Shown here in pieces: positions 1-7,889 of a DNA stretch of 36,212 nt; within the stretch, counting starts at the first letter, position 1, and the number at the start of each line of letters is the position of its first letter. Made by a program: the position numbers and the translations under genes. The stretch covers positions 1 to 36,212 of the forward strand of contig NZ_SMKO01000092.1 in the NCBI RefSeq assembly GCF_004348685.1, written 5' to 3'. This DNA comes from Nonomuraea deserti (GTDB taxonomy: Bacteria; Actinomycetota; Actinomycetes; Streptosporangiales; Streptosporangiaceae). Below the pieces are notes generated by a model that had not been told where the DNA came from, made no database searches, and saw only the letters and a list, made by a program, of their open reading frames with translations.

Positions 1-197
1 GTGTTGCCGGGGGTGGGCCCGTCGTCGAAGGTCAGCCCCACGTAGCCGGAGCAGGCGCGGCCGGGGGCGCCGGTGCTCGCCTGCGCCTGCGTCTGCGTCT
101 GCGGCGCGACCAGGCCCGCCGCTACGAGGGCCGCCGTGATGAAGGCCGCTGTGACGAGGGCCGCGCTCCGCGATCTCCACCACCGTAAGACGTGCAA
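1..197 (-). CDS. Polysaccharide deacetylase (NodB domain), 5' part only
   Basis: The gene runs off the left edge, so only about 65 N-terminal codons are visible. The start is TTG at 197-195, chosen because AAGGAG lies six bases upstream (203-208). The product opens with a basic stretch (HVLRWWRSRS), a hydrophobic core (ALVTAAFITAALVAAGLVA) and an Ala/Gln-rich linker, which is a Sec signal peptide. It then reads GYVGLTFDDGPTPGN. TFDDG is motif 1 of the NodB/carbohydrate esterase 4 fold, whose second Asp binds the metal. Family members remove acetyl groups from cell-wall or other polysaccharides outside the membrane. The remaining motifs lie outside the window, so substrate and integrity cannot be judged. 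It is transcribed away from the rest of the window. Confidence 0.82.
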   Translation of the reverse strand, partial: MHVLRWWRSRSAALVTAAFITAALVAAGLVAPQTQTQAQASTGAPGRACSGYVGLTFDDGPTPGN

Positions 198-659
198 TGT
201 CCACTCCTTCGCCGACCGACACGAACTGACTAAGGGGAACGCCTGCCGCCCGGCCCGGTTCCCACCGGCTCGCGGCAATGGGGAGGTTAGGATGCCGGGC
301 CGCCCGTACGGCCGCAGACGGGCAGGAACGCGGCGAACGGTCGTCGGCACGCTGCGAACGGTCGTTCCTCGCGCCTGATCCATGAAAGTTACTCGCGCCC
401 GCCGCCGAGGCGTACTCCAGCGGCACGACCTGCAGGGAAAAGGAGCCGAGCGGCGGAACGGCTCGAATACCGCACCGCCCGAATCGTTCAGCGGGAATGC
501 GCAAAAAATGCCCAGACGGTTCCCAGGGCGATTATGGGCGGCACATATAGCCCGACGATGATCGTGAAATAGCGGAAATCTATCATTAACCTTGTCAAGG
601 CTCTACGACGCGCAGAAAGTGAGGGGTGACCAGGAGGAACCACGACCGATGGAGGAACG
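198..659. other. Intergenic region between divergent genes
   Basis: This 462-base stretch separates the minus-strand deacetylase from the plus-strand repeat protein and must hold both promoters. I see no convincing gene. It contains the direct repeat listed at 334-365. Near its end, GGAGG at 651-655 is the ribosome binding site of the downstream gene. Confidence 0.6.
334..365. repeat. Direct repeat CGAACGGTCGT, 21-bp period
   Basis: The 11-mer CGAACGGTCGT occurs at 334-344 and again at 355-365, exactly 21 bp apart. That is two helical turns, so both copies face the same side of the DNA. Each copy is a partial palindrome (CGA...TCG outer bases). The position, about 140 bp upstream of the deacetylase start, suits a regulator site. 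This is inference; no binding family is recognised. Confidence 0.4.
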
Positions 660-1556
660 GTGGACCGACCCGTCAGCGGGCTCCGGCGCGTCCGGCCGAC
701 GATCCGGCGCGCGTTATCCGTGGCTCTGGGAATTGTCATCATGGCATTTGTCGCCGTGCCGTCGGCCGCTGCGCCGGCGCTGCCCAAGCCGAAGGAATTC
801 GTGTCGTACCTCGACCTCGAATGCTTCAAGACCGACCCGTACCAGCCGCCCGCCGTCGGGCTGACGCTGCGGCACCTCAACCCGGTCCTCGAAAGTCTGC
901 CGATCGAGCAGATCACCCTCGGCGCGCGTGAGCAGTTGTGCGTGCCGGTCGCCAAGAACAACGTCATCCCGCCGCCCGAGGTATTGGACTTCATCAGGTT
1001 CGTCGACCTGGCCTGCTACCGGGTCCTCACCTCGGCGCCCGGCAAGGCGCTGGTGCTCAGCCATCTCAACCCCGTGCTGCAGGACCTGCCTCGTACGGAG
1101 ATCGTGCTGGGCAGGGCGGAGCAGTTCTGCGTGCCGGTGGCGAAGAACGGCGTCGCGCCGCCCGCGGAGGTGATGCAGCTGGTGCAGCACATCGACCTGC
1201 TGTGCTACGGAATCACTCCGAACACGCCGATGAACCGGGCACTCAACCTCAGGCAGCTGAACCCGGTCCTGACCGACCGGATTCCTGCGGCGACGGTGCG
1301 GGTGACCTACGCACGTCAGCTGTGCGTGCCGATGCAGAAGCGCGGAGACATCATCCCGCCGGAGGTGCTGGAGGTGGTGCGCTGGGTGGATCTGGAGAAG
1401 TTCGACACGGTTGCTCCGGCGATCACGCCGGTGACGCTGAGCCTGCGGCATCTGAACCCGGTGCTTGGGCAGTTGCCGCTGGAGCGGGCGACGCTCACCG
1501 GTGCCGTGCAGCTGGGCGTGCCAGTGGCGAAGAACGGCCAGATACCGCCGGGGTGA
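660..1556 (+). CDS. Secreted protein with four ~62-residue repeats (DUF7450-like)
   Basis: GTG start with GGAGG four bases upstream. The 298-residue product has a signal peptide (basic residues to about 17, hydrophobic core 20-35, small residues before PALPKP). Four tandem repeats of about 60 residues follow, starting near residues 47, 110, 173 and 237. Each repeat carries a D-L-x-C-Y/F motif, a central LNPVL and then LCVPVAKNG-like residues. Repeats 1-3 have one Cys in the first motif and one in the last. In repeat 4 both are replaced (LEKF and LGVPV). This pattern suggests one disulfide inside each of the first three repeats. The layout resembles DUF7450 repeats of secreted bacterial proteins, recalled rather than searched. 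No catalytic motif is visible; an extracellular structural or binding role is a guess. It stands alone. Confidence 0.85.
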   Translation: MDRPVSGLRRVRPTIRRALSVALGIVIMAFVAVPSAAAPALPKPKEFVSYLDLECFKTDPYQPPAVGLTLRHLNPVLESLPIEQITLGAREQLCVPVAKNNVIPPPEVLDFIRFVDLACYRVLTSAPGKALVLSHLNPVLQDLPRTEIVLGRAEQFCVPVAKNGVAPPAEVMQLVQHIDLLCYGITPNTPMNRALNLRQLNPVLTDRIPAATVRVTYARQLCVPMQKRGDIIPPEVLEVVRWVDLEKFDTVAPAITPVTLSLRHLNPVLGQLPLERATLTGAVQLGVPVAKNGQIPPG

Positions 1557-1689
1557 GCGCGCTGCCGGTGAGGTAGGTCCCGGCCGGGCGTTCAGCAGGG
1601 GGCCGGCCGGGCGTACGGGCCGGTCAGCCCAAACCGCTTGGATGCCCCCCGCTGGGACATGTCCTGAAGATCTTGGTGGGTGAGCCGGC

Positions 1690-2196
1690 ATGAGCCGGCT
1701 CACCCTCTTGACAGGGCATGGTAGGGACGAGAGTCCAGATGCCGTTGGTGTGGGGCCCGAGGTCGATCAGGCGGCGGCGCGGTGGTGGAGTCAGCGGTGT
1801 GCAGAGATGCGTACTTTCGTTGGGCCAGTCGGGCATGACGGCGTCGATGGACCATCCATTGGCGGTGATCGTGTGCAGTCCGCCACCCAGGCATCGGTCG
1901 AGGTGGTAACTGCTTTGCGGGGTGGCAGGCGGCGTGGACCAGTGGTGGTCGTGCTGGGAGTGGTTCTGGCTGCGGCCTACGTGGCTGGTCACTACCTGGC
2001 CGTGCGGTATGCCGTCGAGCAGGTGAGCGGCGAGATACGTCTGGAGGGGATGGACGTGACCGCAGACGACAATTGGCTGGCCGCAGGGCGGATCTCCCCG
2101 GTCGAAGACATGGCCTACCTGCTCGAAGAAGTGGCTGATGTGCGGGGAGAAGGTCATGTACGGGATACCTCGTCGCCCTCGCGGCGGTTTGCTTGA
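1690..2196 (+). CDS. Uncertain hypothetical reading frame, one possible membrane segment
   Basis: An open frame of 168 codons with a hydrophobic stretch (GPVVVVLGVVLAAAYVAG) near residues 83-100 and a soluble tail. It ends in TGA at 2194-2196, overlapping the ATG at 2196 of the next plus-strand frame. The opposite strand is also open over 1624-2157. By my count that frame has higher G+C at third codon positions over 1930-2157 (about 80% against 70%), so the coding strand is undecided. The hydrophobic segment and the following membrane-protein frame favour plus. The other strand's product is unusually rich in His and Gln, which is typical of an antisense shadow. No family recognised. Confidence 0.3.
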   Translation: MSRLTLLTGHGRDESPDAVGVGPEVDQAAARWWSQRCAEMRTFVGPVGHDGVDGPSIGGDRVQSATQASVEVVTALRGGRRRGPVVVVLGVVLAAAYVAGHYLAVRYAVEQVSGEIRLEGMDVTADDNWLAAGRISPVEDMAYLLEEVADVRGEGHVRDTSSPSRRFA

Positions 2197-2558
2197 TGTG
2201 CATCGGCATCCTGCTGCCCAGGTTGAAGGGACGGGCCCGGACTGTCCTGGTGGTTGTGGCCGGTGTCGTTTGGGGGCTGTATCCGGTTTCCGCTGTTCTC
2301 ACGTTCGCCCAATGGGGTTTTCTCCACATGGGAGATGGCGGCGCGACCGGCTTCTCAGGGGACTTGTACGTACACCCGCCAGAGACGCGATCGCCTGATC
2401 GCGGCGGCTGTGGCGGACGGGTGACCGTCGAACGAGTCGCCTCTGGCGTGATGTTCCGGGCCGTCGTGGATGTGGTCACTCGTCGGTGTGCGGTGATGGG
2501 GGGCGGTTCTCCGGCTGCGCGTCGATGCCGGCGATCAGCAGGTCGATCACCTGGTTGA
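2157..2558 (+). CDS. Small membrane protein, probable 1-nt frameshift near the start
   Basis: From ATG at 2196 the frame reads CIGILLPRLKGRAR, then a clear membrane helix (TVLVVVAGVVWGLYPVSAVL), then a soluble part. Just upstream, ATG at 2157 is preceded by GGAG six bases before it. If one G of the GGG at 2162-2164 is removed, it reads on as MYGYLVALAAVCLM into the same frame, giving a first helix. So the gene most likely starts at 2157 and carries a one-base insertion, either real damage or a sequencing error. Its 3' end overlaps the end of the tetR-like gene on the other strand, so the true C-terminus may be shorter. No family assigned. Confidence 0.35.
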   Translation, partial: CTGYLVALAAVCLMCIGILLPRLKGRARTVLVVVAGVVWGLYPVSAVLTFAQWGFLHMGDGGATGFSGDLYVHPPETRSPDRGGCGGRVTVERVASGVMFRAVVDVVTRRCAVMGGGSPAARRCRRSAGRSPG

Positions 2559-3174
2559 AGTAGTCGTTGTCGGTGGCGAGGGCGCCGGATTCCGATATGG
2601 CGGTGGCGAGGGCCTCTTCGTGCCGGTCCGGGTCGTTCTGGCGCGTCTGGCGCATGGAGACGGCGGTGGCGGTCGCGCCCAGGATCTGGTTGGAGAAGGC
2701 CCGGATCGCCACGGCTTGGACCTCCTCGCTCTTGCCGGATTCGTGCAGGGCGGTGATGATGCGCCGCGCCAGGGCGGCCGCGTTCGGACCGATCAGGGGC
2801 CGGGAGCCGGCGAACTCCGCCGCCCAGGCATGCCTGGTCAGCGCCGCGTAGAACCGGCCGGCGGTCTGCTTGAGCGCGGCGCGCCAGGCCACCTCCGGGC
2901 AGGGCAGCGCTGCGGCGGCCTCGGTCAGGATCGCGTCCACGGCCAGGTCCACCAGGTCCTCCCGGCGCTGGACGTACCAGTAAAGGCTGGTGGGGTGCAC
3001 GCCGAGCTCCGCGGCGAGCTTGCGCATCGTCAGCGCGGGAGCGCCCTCGCGATCCAGCAGCGCGATCGTGGCGGCGACGATGCGGTCGCGGCTGAGCACG
3101 GGCTCGGAGCGGCGGCCCCGCGGCGGGCGGGTGAAGACGCTGTCGACGTGCTGCTCGGAACGTGGATCGGTCAT
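2476..3174 (-). CDS. TetR/AcrR-family transcriptional repressor
   Basis: The product, 232 residues from ATG at 3174, is a one-component repressor. The helix-turn-helix is at about residues 25-70 and includes ALTMRKLAAELGVHPTSLYW, the TetR recognition-helix pattern. It is followed by a C-terminal ligand-binding domain of the TetR_C_1 type found in tetracycline-like repressors. No strong ribosome binding site precedes this ATG; an upstream in-frame ATG at 3195-3193 exists but would extend into unconserved residues. It is divergent from the CPBP protease gene at 3302. The 127-bp gap holds a 27-bp palindrome (3199-3225) suitable for a TetR dimer, so it probably controls itself and the protease gene. 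The ligand is unknown. Confidence 0.92.
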   Translation of the reverse strand: MTDPRSEQHVDSVFTRPPRGRRSEPVLSRDRIVAATIALLDREGAPALTMRKLAAELGVHPTSLYWYVQRREDLVDLAVDAILTEAAAALPCPEVAWRAALKQTAGRFYAALTRHAWAAEFAGSRPLIGPNAAALARRIITALHESGKSEEVQAVAIRAFSNQILGATATAVSMRQTRQNDPDRHEEALATAISESGALATDNDYFNQVIDLLIAGIDAQPENRPPSPHTDE

Positions 3175-3198
3175 ACCCGACAGTGTACTGGGTCTCAT

Positions 3199-3225
3199 AC
3201 ATTGTCGGATTGAATCCAACAGTGT
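3199..3225. promoter_or_regulatory. Palindromic operator, probable TetR-family site
   Basis: Two 13-base arms flank a central G at 3212. The left arm is ACATTGTCGGATT and the right arm AATCCAACAGTGT. They match at 11 of 13 positions as an inverted repeat, with a perfect inner core GGATT-G-AATCC. The size suits a TetR-family dimer. The site lies 25 bp upstream of the repressor start and 76 bp upstream of the protease start, between divergent genes. Confidence 0.65.
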
Positions 3226-3301
3226 TTGTTTCTGGGCGTCGCAAGATCGTCATCTTCGCGTTCAGGCGACGCGCCAGTTCACCTGACAGAGAGAGCCCGG
3301 T

Positions 3302-4177
3302 ATGACCACCGCATCCGCACGCCTCGCCACCCCTGCCGCTCCTGGCGGCTACCGAGGCGACCTGATCCTGTTCATGACCATCGCCTTCGGCGTGAGCTGG
3401 GCGTCCTGGGCGGTGGCGATCGGGCTGGGCGGGCCGTCGGTGAGCCCGCTGGCGGGCCAGTTCCACCTGTTCGGTGCCTTCGGACCGCTGATAGGCGCCC
3501 TGGTGATCCGCGTCCGCCGTGGTCGCCGCGGCCGGCCCGCCCCCGAACACGCGGTCCGCTTCCGCCCCGCGAACCTGGCCTGGGCGCCGCTGCTGCTGGT
3601 GGCGGCCTCCGCCATCGTGCTGGCCGCCGCCTTCATCTCCCACGCCGCCGGAGGTCCCGCCCCCAGCCTGGACGGCGCGCTGGACGTGATCGCGGGCTTC
3701 GGCGGGCCCGCGACGTTCCTCGTCGGCCTGATCATCGGCGGGCCGCTGGCGGAAGAGCCCGGCTGGCGCGGCACCGCCTACCCCAGGATGCGCGCCACAA
3801 AGGGCCGCTTCCTGGCCTCCCTGATCCTCGGAGCGCTCTGGGCCGTGTGGCACCTGCCGCTGTTCTTCATCGGCGGCACCGTCCAGAACAGCCTCGGCGC
3901 CACCACCCCCAGCGGTGTGCTCTTCGCCGCCAGCTCCATTCCCATGGCCATGCTCTGCTGCTACGCCTACGAGCGCGGCGGCGTCCTCACCTCCATCGCC
4001 GTGCACTTCGCCACGAACGCCACCATGGTCCTGCTCGACGTCCAGCAGCCCGTCACCCTCGCCGTGATCATGGGTATGCAGGCCGTCGCCGCCGCCGCCC
4101 TCCTGGCCACCATCCGGCCCGCCGACCGGCCCACTGTGGTCACGACGTCCCCACTCGACAGCGCCCCTACCCACTGA
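3302..4177 (+). CDS. CPBP-family intramembrane glutamic endopeptidase (CAAX protease-like)
   Basis: A 291-residue multi-pass membrane protein, starting at ATG 3302 behind a purine-rich GAGAGAG. Family motifs are present: EEPGWR with Glu151-Glu152 and Arg156 (motif 1), WAVWHLPLFF with His184 (motif 2), and HFATNA with His235 and Asn239 (motif 3). About seven or eight hydrophobic helices are visible. Family members (Rce1/Abi-like) cleave substrates within the membrane and in bacteria are linked to bacteriocin immunity or maturation; the substrate here is unknown. It is divergent from a TetR repressor with a palindrome in between, which suggests induction by a small molecule. Downstream, 4190-4225 holds a 12-base direct repeat, CGGCCGGGGCAG, and no clear terminator. 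I see no convincing gene in 4178-4411. Confidence 0.9.
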   Translation: MTTASARLATPAAPGGYRGDLILFMTIAFGVSWASWAVAIGLGGPSVSPLAGQFHLFGAFGPLIGALVIRVRRGRRGRPAPEHAVRFRPANLAWAPLLLVAASAIVLAAAFISHAAGGPAPSLDGALDVIAGFGGPATFLVGLIIGGPLAEEPGWRGTAYPRMRATKGRFLASLILGALWAVWHLPLFFIGGTVQNSLGATTPSGVLFAASSIPMAMLCCYAYERGGVLTSIAVHFATNATMVLLDVQQPVTLAVIMGMQAVAAAALLATIRPADRPTVVTTSPLDSAPTH

Positions 4178-4411
4178 TCCTTCCGCAGTCCCGCCCGGCC
4201 GGGGCAGACGGCCGGGGCAGCGACGGGGATGCGAGCGTCAGCCGACGGAGTCGAGGACCTCACCCAGCTTGCGCACGACCGCGTTTGTCGCCTGGCATCC
4301 GGAAAGGTTCCCCAACCTGACGTTCGACTGAGTGCTTCGAGCTGGACGCTTGACAATCAGTGAGAAACGCACCACTCGATTACTGGCGTGACGCAACCTC
4401 CTGAGGGGCCT

Positions 4412-4965
4412 GTGCATGTAGATGACATGAAATCCGAGACAGTCCACCCGCCACCCGGTTCTCCGGGCGCTGAGGCATCGGCCGACACGGTCGTGACCGA
4501 GTTGTTCTCGTCCACCGGCTCGCTCTTGTGCGGCTGGCGTTCCTGCTGGTGGGCGACCAGGAGACCGCCGAGGACGTGGTCCAGGACGCGTTCGCCGCGG
4601 TGTATCGCAGATGGGGCAGGTTGGCTGACCGAGGGCAGGTGCTGCCGTACCTGCGCACGACCGTGGTCAATGGATGCCGGATGGTCCTGCGGCGCAGGGC
4701 GATCATCGGGCGGTTCCGCGGTCACCGCGAGGTTCCCTTCTGGTCGGCGGAGGCGGCGGCCCTGCTGGGGGAGACCCGGCGGCAGGTGTTTCTGGCGGTC
4801 CGGGCTCTGCCACGACGCCAGCGCGAGGTGTTGGTGCTGCGGTTCTACCTCGACCTGTCGGAAGCGGAGATCGCCGAGGTAATGGGGGTCAGCCGCGGAA
4901 CGGTCAAATCGACGGCATCTCGGGCGCTGAAGGTGCTCGCCGTGAATCTGCAGGAGGAGCGATGA
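4412..4965 (+). CDS. ECF-type sigma factor (SigE-like family), 5' frameshift
   Basis: The intact part, from GTG 4528, gives 145 residues: sigma region 2 (LAFLLVGDQETAEDVVQDAF) and region 4 (LPRRQREVLVLRFYLDLSEA, then a helix-turn-helix with GVSRGTVKS). It would direct RNA polymerase to a small regulon. The usual N-terminus is missing from that frame but is found just upstream in another frame, reading ADTVVTELFSSTGSL from GTG 4412 (GAGGGG three bases before) or ATG 4427. The frames join if two bases are removed from CTCTTG near 4521-4526, so a CT duplication probably split the gene. Total length is 2 modulo 3, as expected. A shortened protein could start at 4528. The stop overlaps the next start (ATGA), so the two genes are translationally coupled. 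Confidence 0.8.
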
Positions 4966-6041
4966 CCCGAAACGTTGAAGACCGACTCCGCGACGCTTTC
5001 ACTGCGGGTGCGGAACTGGTGTCGCCAGAGAGCTTGAGACCGGTCGCGGATCCTGTCTCCATCCGGCCGCGAAGGGGTTTTCGAGGGTTGCCGGTGTTGG
5101 CGGCCGCCGCCGTTGCGGTGATGCTCGGCGCGGTTGCGATCGTCCCCTCGCTGTTGCGGCATTCCGCAGTTCCGGAGGGGTTCACCGGTGTGGTGGACGC
5201 GCTGGCGCGGCGCACCGAAGAGCCGCGTGAATACTGGCGTAGCGAGACGGAGTCGTTGACGTGGCAGCGTGTGGCCAAGCAGACGTACAACATCGAGGAC
5301 AATGTCCGCAGGGTCTTCTGGGCGACTCCCCGCGGTCCTGTCCTCGAGGGCACGCAGCTCTATACCCGGCCCTCGACCACCGCTGACCGACGGAAGTGGC
5401 GTGAGGCAGGTGCGCCGGCGCTGTGCGGTTTCAACGTGGGCTGCGAAGGCGTAGAGGACCTGCGTGGCCGGACGCGCTACTACTTTCCGGAGGGCTTCCT
5501 GCTCGCCGGTGGAGTATCGCTGACCCGTTCTCAGCTGCTCGCGCTTCCGCAGGACCCGCAGTTGCTGAGAGCGGAGTTGCAGCGGCTGTGGGGCGAGAAA
5601 CGTCAGAAAGCTGCCGGTTCCGGCCGTTCCGAAGGCAAGCAGTACTCCGAGCAGGACATGCTGTGGCTGATGGGGGAGGACATACTCATGAACGCGCCGA
5701 CCCCGCCTGCGGTGCGGGCGGCTGCCATGCGCATGATGGCCGCGTTGCCGGGCGCGCGGATTGTGAACGAGGCCAGGGATGCCGAAGGGCGAAGCGGCAT
5801 GGCCATCGCACGGAGAACCGATCGCGATCCACTGGAACGGCGGCTGGTGATCGATCGGTCCAGCGGCGACGTGCTCGGGACGGTCACCTTGGTAGCCGGG
5901 TCACTGCCCGAAACCTCCGGCCTGGATATCGGCGACATGGCCAATGCAGAGGTGGTCAGGAAACTTGGCTGGACCGGCGACGGACCCCGGCTACCCGAAG
6001 GGTGCACCCAGCAAGTCGGGAAGGCCTGTGACGGCTTGTAG
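4962..6041 (+). CDS. CU044_5270-family membrane protein, sigma-factor partner
   Basis: The start ATG at 4962 overlaps the sigma-factor stop (ATGA), with AGGAG upstream. The 359-residue product has a cytoplasmic N-terminus of about 45 residues (DRLRDAFTAGAELVSPESL), one membrane helix near 48-68 (LPVLAAAAVAVMLGAVAIVP) and a large extracytoplasmic domain. Proteins of this architecture are encoded next to ECF sigma factors in actinobacteria and are treated as CU044_5270 family. A role in sensing or sigma control is inferred from that constant pairing. Four Cys lie in the outer domain, including a C-G-F-N-V-G-C pair. A similar pair of genes occurs at 30591-32376. The 3' end abuts the decayed ISAs1 copy. 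Confidence 0.8.
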   Translation: MTRNVEDRLRDAFTAGAELVSPESLRPVADPVSIRPRRGFRGLPVLAAAAVAVMLGAVAIVPSLLRHSAVPEGFTGVVDALARRTEEPREYWRSETESLTWQRVAKQTYNIEDNVRRVFWATPRGPVLEGTQLYTRPSTTADRRKWREAGAPALCGFNVGCEGVEDLRGRTRYYFPEGFLLAGGVSLTRSQLLALPQDPQLLRAELQRLWGEKRQKAAGSGRSEGKQYSEQDMLWLMGEDILMNAPTPPAVRAAAMRMMAALPGARIVNEARDAEGRSGMAIARRTDRDPLERRLVIDRSSGDVLGTVTLVAGSLPETSGLDIGDMANAEVVRKLGWTGDGPRLPEGCTQQVGKACDGL

Positions 6042-6271
6042 AGCGTGTGGAGGATGATCGCGAGCCGCGGTGGCCAGGCGTACCTGTAGCAGGCTGTCGT
6101 TGAGCGGGCCCGTCCTCGGGTGAGGCGGCATGCTGAAGATGGCCGCCCAGGGGCAGTCACGCGAACGCGCTCCCGGCCTGCGCCGAGGTCCGCTCGGCGG
6201 TCGGCGACGCGCAAGCTGGGAGACGCGCAGCCGCGGAGGAGCCGGTCGCTTCCAGTAGCTCGCAGCGGCCG

Positions 6272-7003
6272 GATCGCCTCGCGCCAGGGCTGGGCCTTGA
6301 GCCGGCGCAGGAGCGTGGGCTGGCTGCCCTTGACGATGAACATGTAATGACCCCCGGCATCGACGATCTGCCGGGCGTGTTCATGCTGGGTGTGCAGGGC
6401 GTCGGTGGTGATGACCGCGTCTGTGAGATCCAGGTCGGACAGCAGGGGCCTGAATATAGGGATTTCGTTGCTCGTGGCTAGGACCTGGTGTTGAGCCACC
6501 ACAATCTGGGGGTGGCGGCGGGTGGCGGCCAGCAGATGAGTCATGCTTTGGCCGGTGCGGCTGCCTCGCAGGGTCTTGCCGTCCACGGCCAGGCCGAACA
6601 GTGGTGCTCTGGCGTCTGCGCTGATGGCCGATGGGGCGCAGTCGGCCAGGGCGGCCAGATAAGCGCACGTTGCGGCGTCGAAGGCATCGCCGTCCGGGCG
6701 GGCCAGCAGCCGTATCAGAGCGCTGCCGGCTAAGCGTACGGTGTCTGGGAGGCCGAGCCGGGCGCGCAGTTCGAGGTCATACCCTGCGATGAACCGGGTG
6801 ACTTCACCGAAGAGGTCGCCCCCGCCGAGCACGGCGAGCAGGGACAAGGCCAGCAGAGGACCGAGCCTGTAGCGGCCGTCCGCGGCGGCTGCGCGGGTCG
6901 AGGACGGCATCCGGAATTTCAGCCAGCGTGGGCAGGTCTGGTAGTGGATCGACGGTGGAGACGTGCTCCAGGTGGCGGACGAGCACGTCGATCGGGGTGA
7001 TGG
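6272..7003 (-). pseudogene. ISAs1-family transposase, frameshifted remnant
   Basis: The N-terminal segment reads ITPIDVLVRHLEHV and on to AEIPDAVLDPRSRRGR. At about 6880 the frame shifts by one and continues RYRLGPLLALSLLAVLGG. Recognisable ISAs1 (H-repeat) motifs follow: AVDGKTLRGS with the first catalytic Asp, ATSNEIPIFRPLLSDLD, AVITTDALHTQHEHA with the second Asp, GGHYMFIVKGSQPTLL and KAQPWREA. After 6272 neither available frame matches the family, so the C-terminal third with the catalytic Glu is lost or scrambled. Terminal inverted repeats were not found. The remnant ends close to the end of the CU044_5270 gene. It is not expected to transpose. Confidence 0.75.
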
Positions 7004-7126
7004 CACACGAACGCGGCCCCCGTTCTTGATCGACTGGCTTGGACAACCGACGATCATGAGGGGTCGCGTATGACACCTCCACGCTGGGGCGCCCTCAACC
7101 ACCTGTGGCGAGCAGGGCTGTCACAA

Positions 7127-7559
7127 CTAAGTGTCCTCCCAGTGTGGGGTATACGATTCGATGTCTTCCGGCACGCGAATCCGTCCATTCAAGAGAGCAA
7201 GTGGTGCGATCTCAGCACCACCATAGAAACGCATGTAACCGACGAAGGATTCGATGCCGCTGGCATGTGCGTCGGCTGAGTGCCGGTCGAGCCAGTCCAG
7301 CAGTGTCCGGAGCTGGAGAAGTCGTCGGATGGAGTTCTTGGCGCACTGTCAGCGCCCACCCGTCCGACTGCTCTTGTGCGATCAATTCGGCGACGAGCGC
7401 GCCTCCCACCAGTCGGGCAGCGCCGCGCTGAGCGAATAGTGGCGGGCTCTGGTTCCGCCTGTTCCCTTATCCCACATGCCATCGCAGTTCGGCAAGCTCG
7501 TCGTCAGGAACGTCAGCACGAATGTCCACCGACAGCACTTGTTCGTGAATGTCTTCCAT
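7127..7559 (-). pseudogene. Pseudogene of an unidentified ~145-residue protein
   Basis: Minus-strand reading from ATG 7559 gives MEDIHEQVLSVDIRADVPDD, then ELAELRWHVG and a TAA stop near 7469. The same frame continues after the stop with ARLVGGALVAELIAQEQSDG and WALTVRQELHP. Near 7327 the frame shifts, and the rest reads LLQLRTLLDWLDRHSADAHA, then FVGYMRFYGGAEIAPLALL, ending GRIRVPEDIESYTPHWEDT at a TAG (7129-7127). The three pieces together look like one acidic cytoplasmic protein broken by a nonsense codon and one or two indels. I do not recognise the family. Codon third positions are less GC-rich than in the core genes, in keeping with drift or foreign origin. Confidence 0.55.
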
Positions 7560-7889
7560 CGGCACACCGTACCGTCGCGACGCCCTGAAGATCTACTGTT
7601 CGAAGTTCCTGTGTACGCGCGTCTCGCCAGCCGAGAACGCTTCAGCCCTGCGGTATCCGCACGTTTCGGCCTTCCGATAGACGCGGAAAGCCGGCCCGAT
7701 GATTATCGGTCGGCGTTCGGAGGCGATTCCAGGTCCGGACCGCACATGTCCTGGATATCTGTGCCTGCATTGAACGCCTTTCCAAGCCGCCACCGAGGTG
7801 GTTTTCCGCGGTTGGATGTCGAGACAGAAACTCGATCGAAGATCAAGATAGAGAGCGTTGGCCGTCGTACGGCGTGCGGAGTCATTCCT
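7560..7889. other. No recognisable gene
   Basis: This 330-base stretch between two minus-strand features has short open frames on both strands, but none with convincing codon bias, start site or family motif. It looks like degraded coding sequence. It includes the promoter region of the pseudogene at 7127-7559. Confidence 0.4.

Noticed and set aside
714..1703. A 329-codon minus-strand frame opposite the repeat protein
   Set aside because: The plus frame has a signal peptide, ribosome binding site and four conserved repeats; the minus frame only mirrors them as His/Arg/Gln-rich sequence.
1700..4174. An 824-codon open frame on the minus strand
   Set aside because: It runs antisense or out of frame through the TetR and CPBP genes; its composition (Arg/Gly/His/Gln-rich repeats) is that of a shadow frame and it has no family motif.
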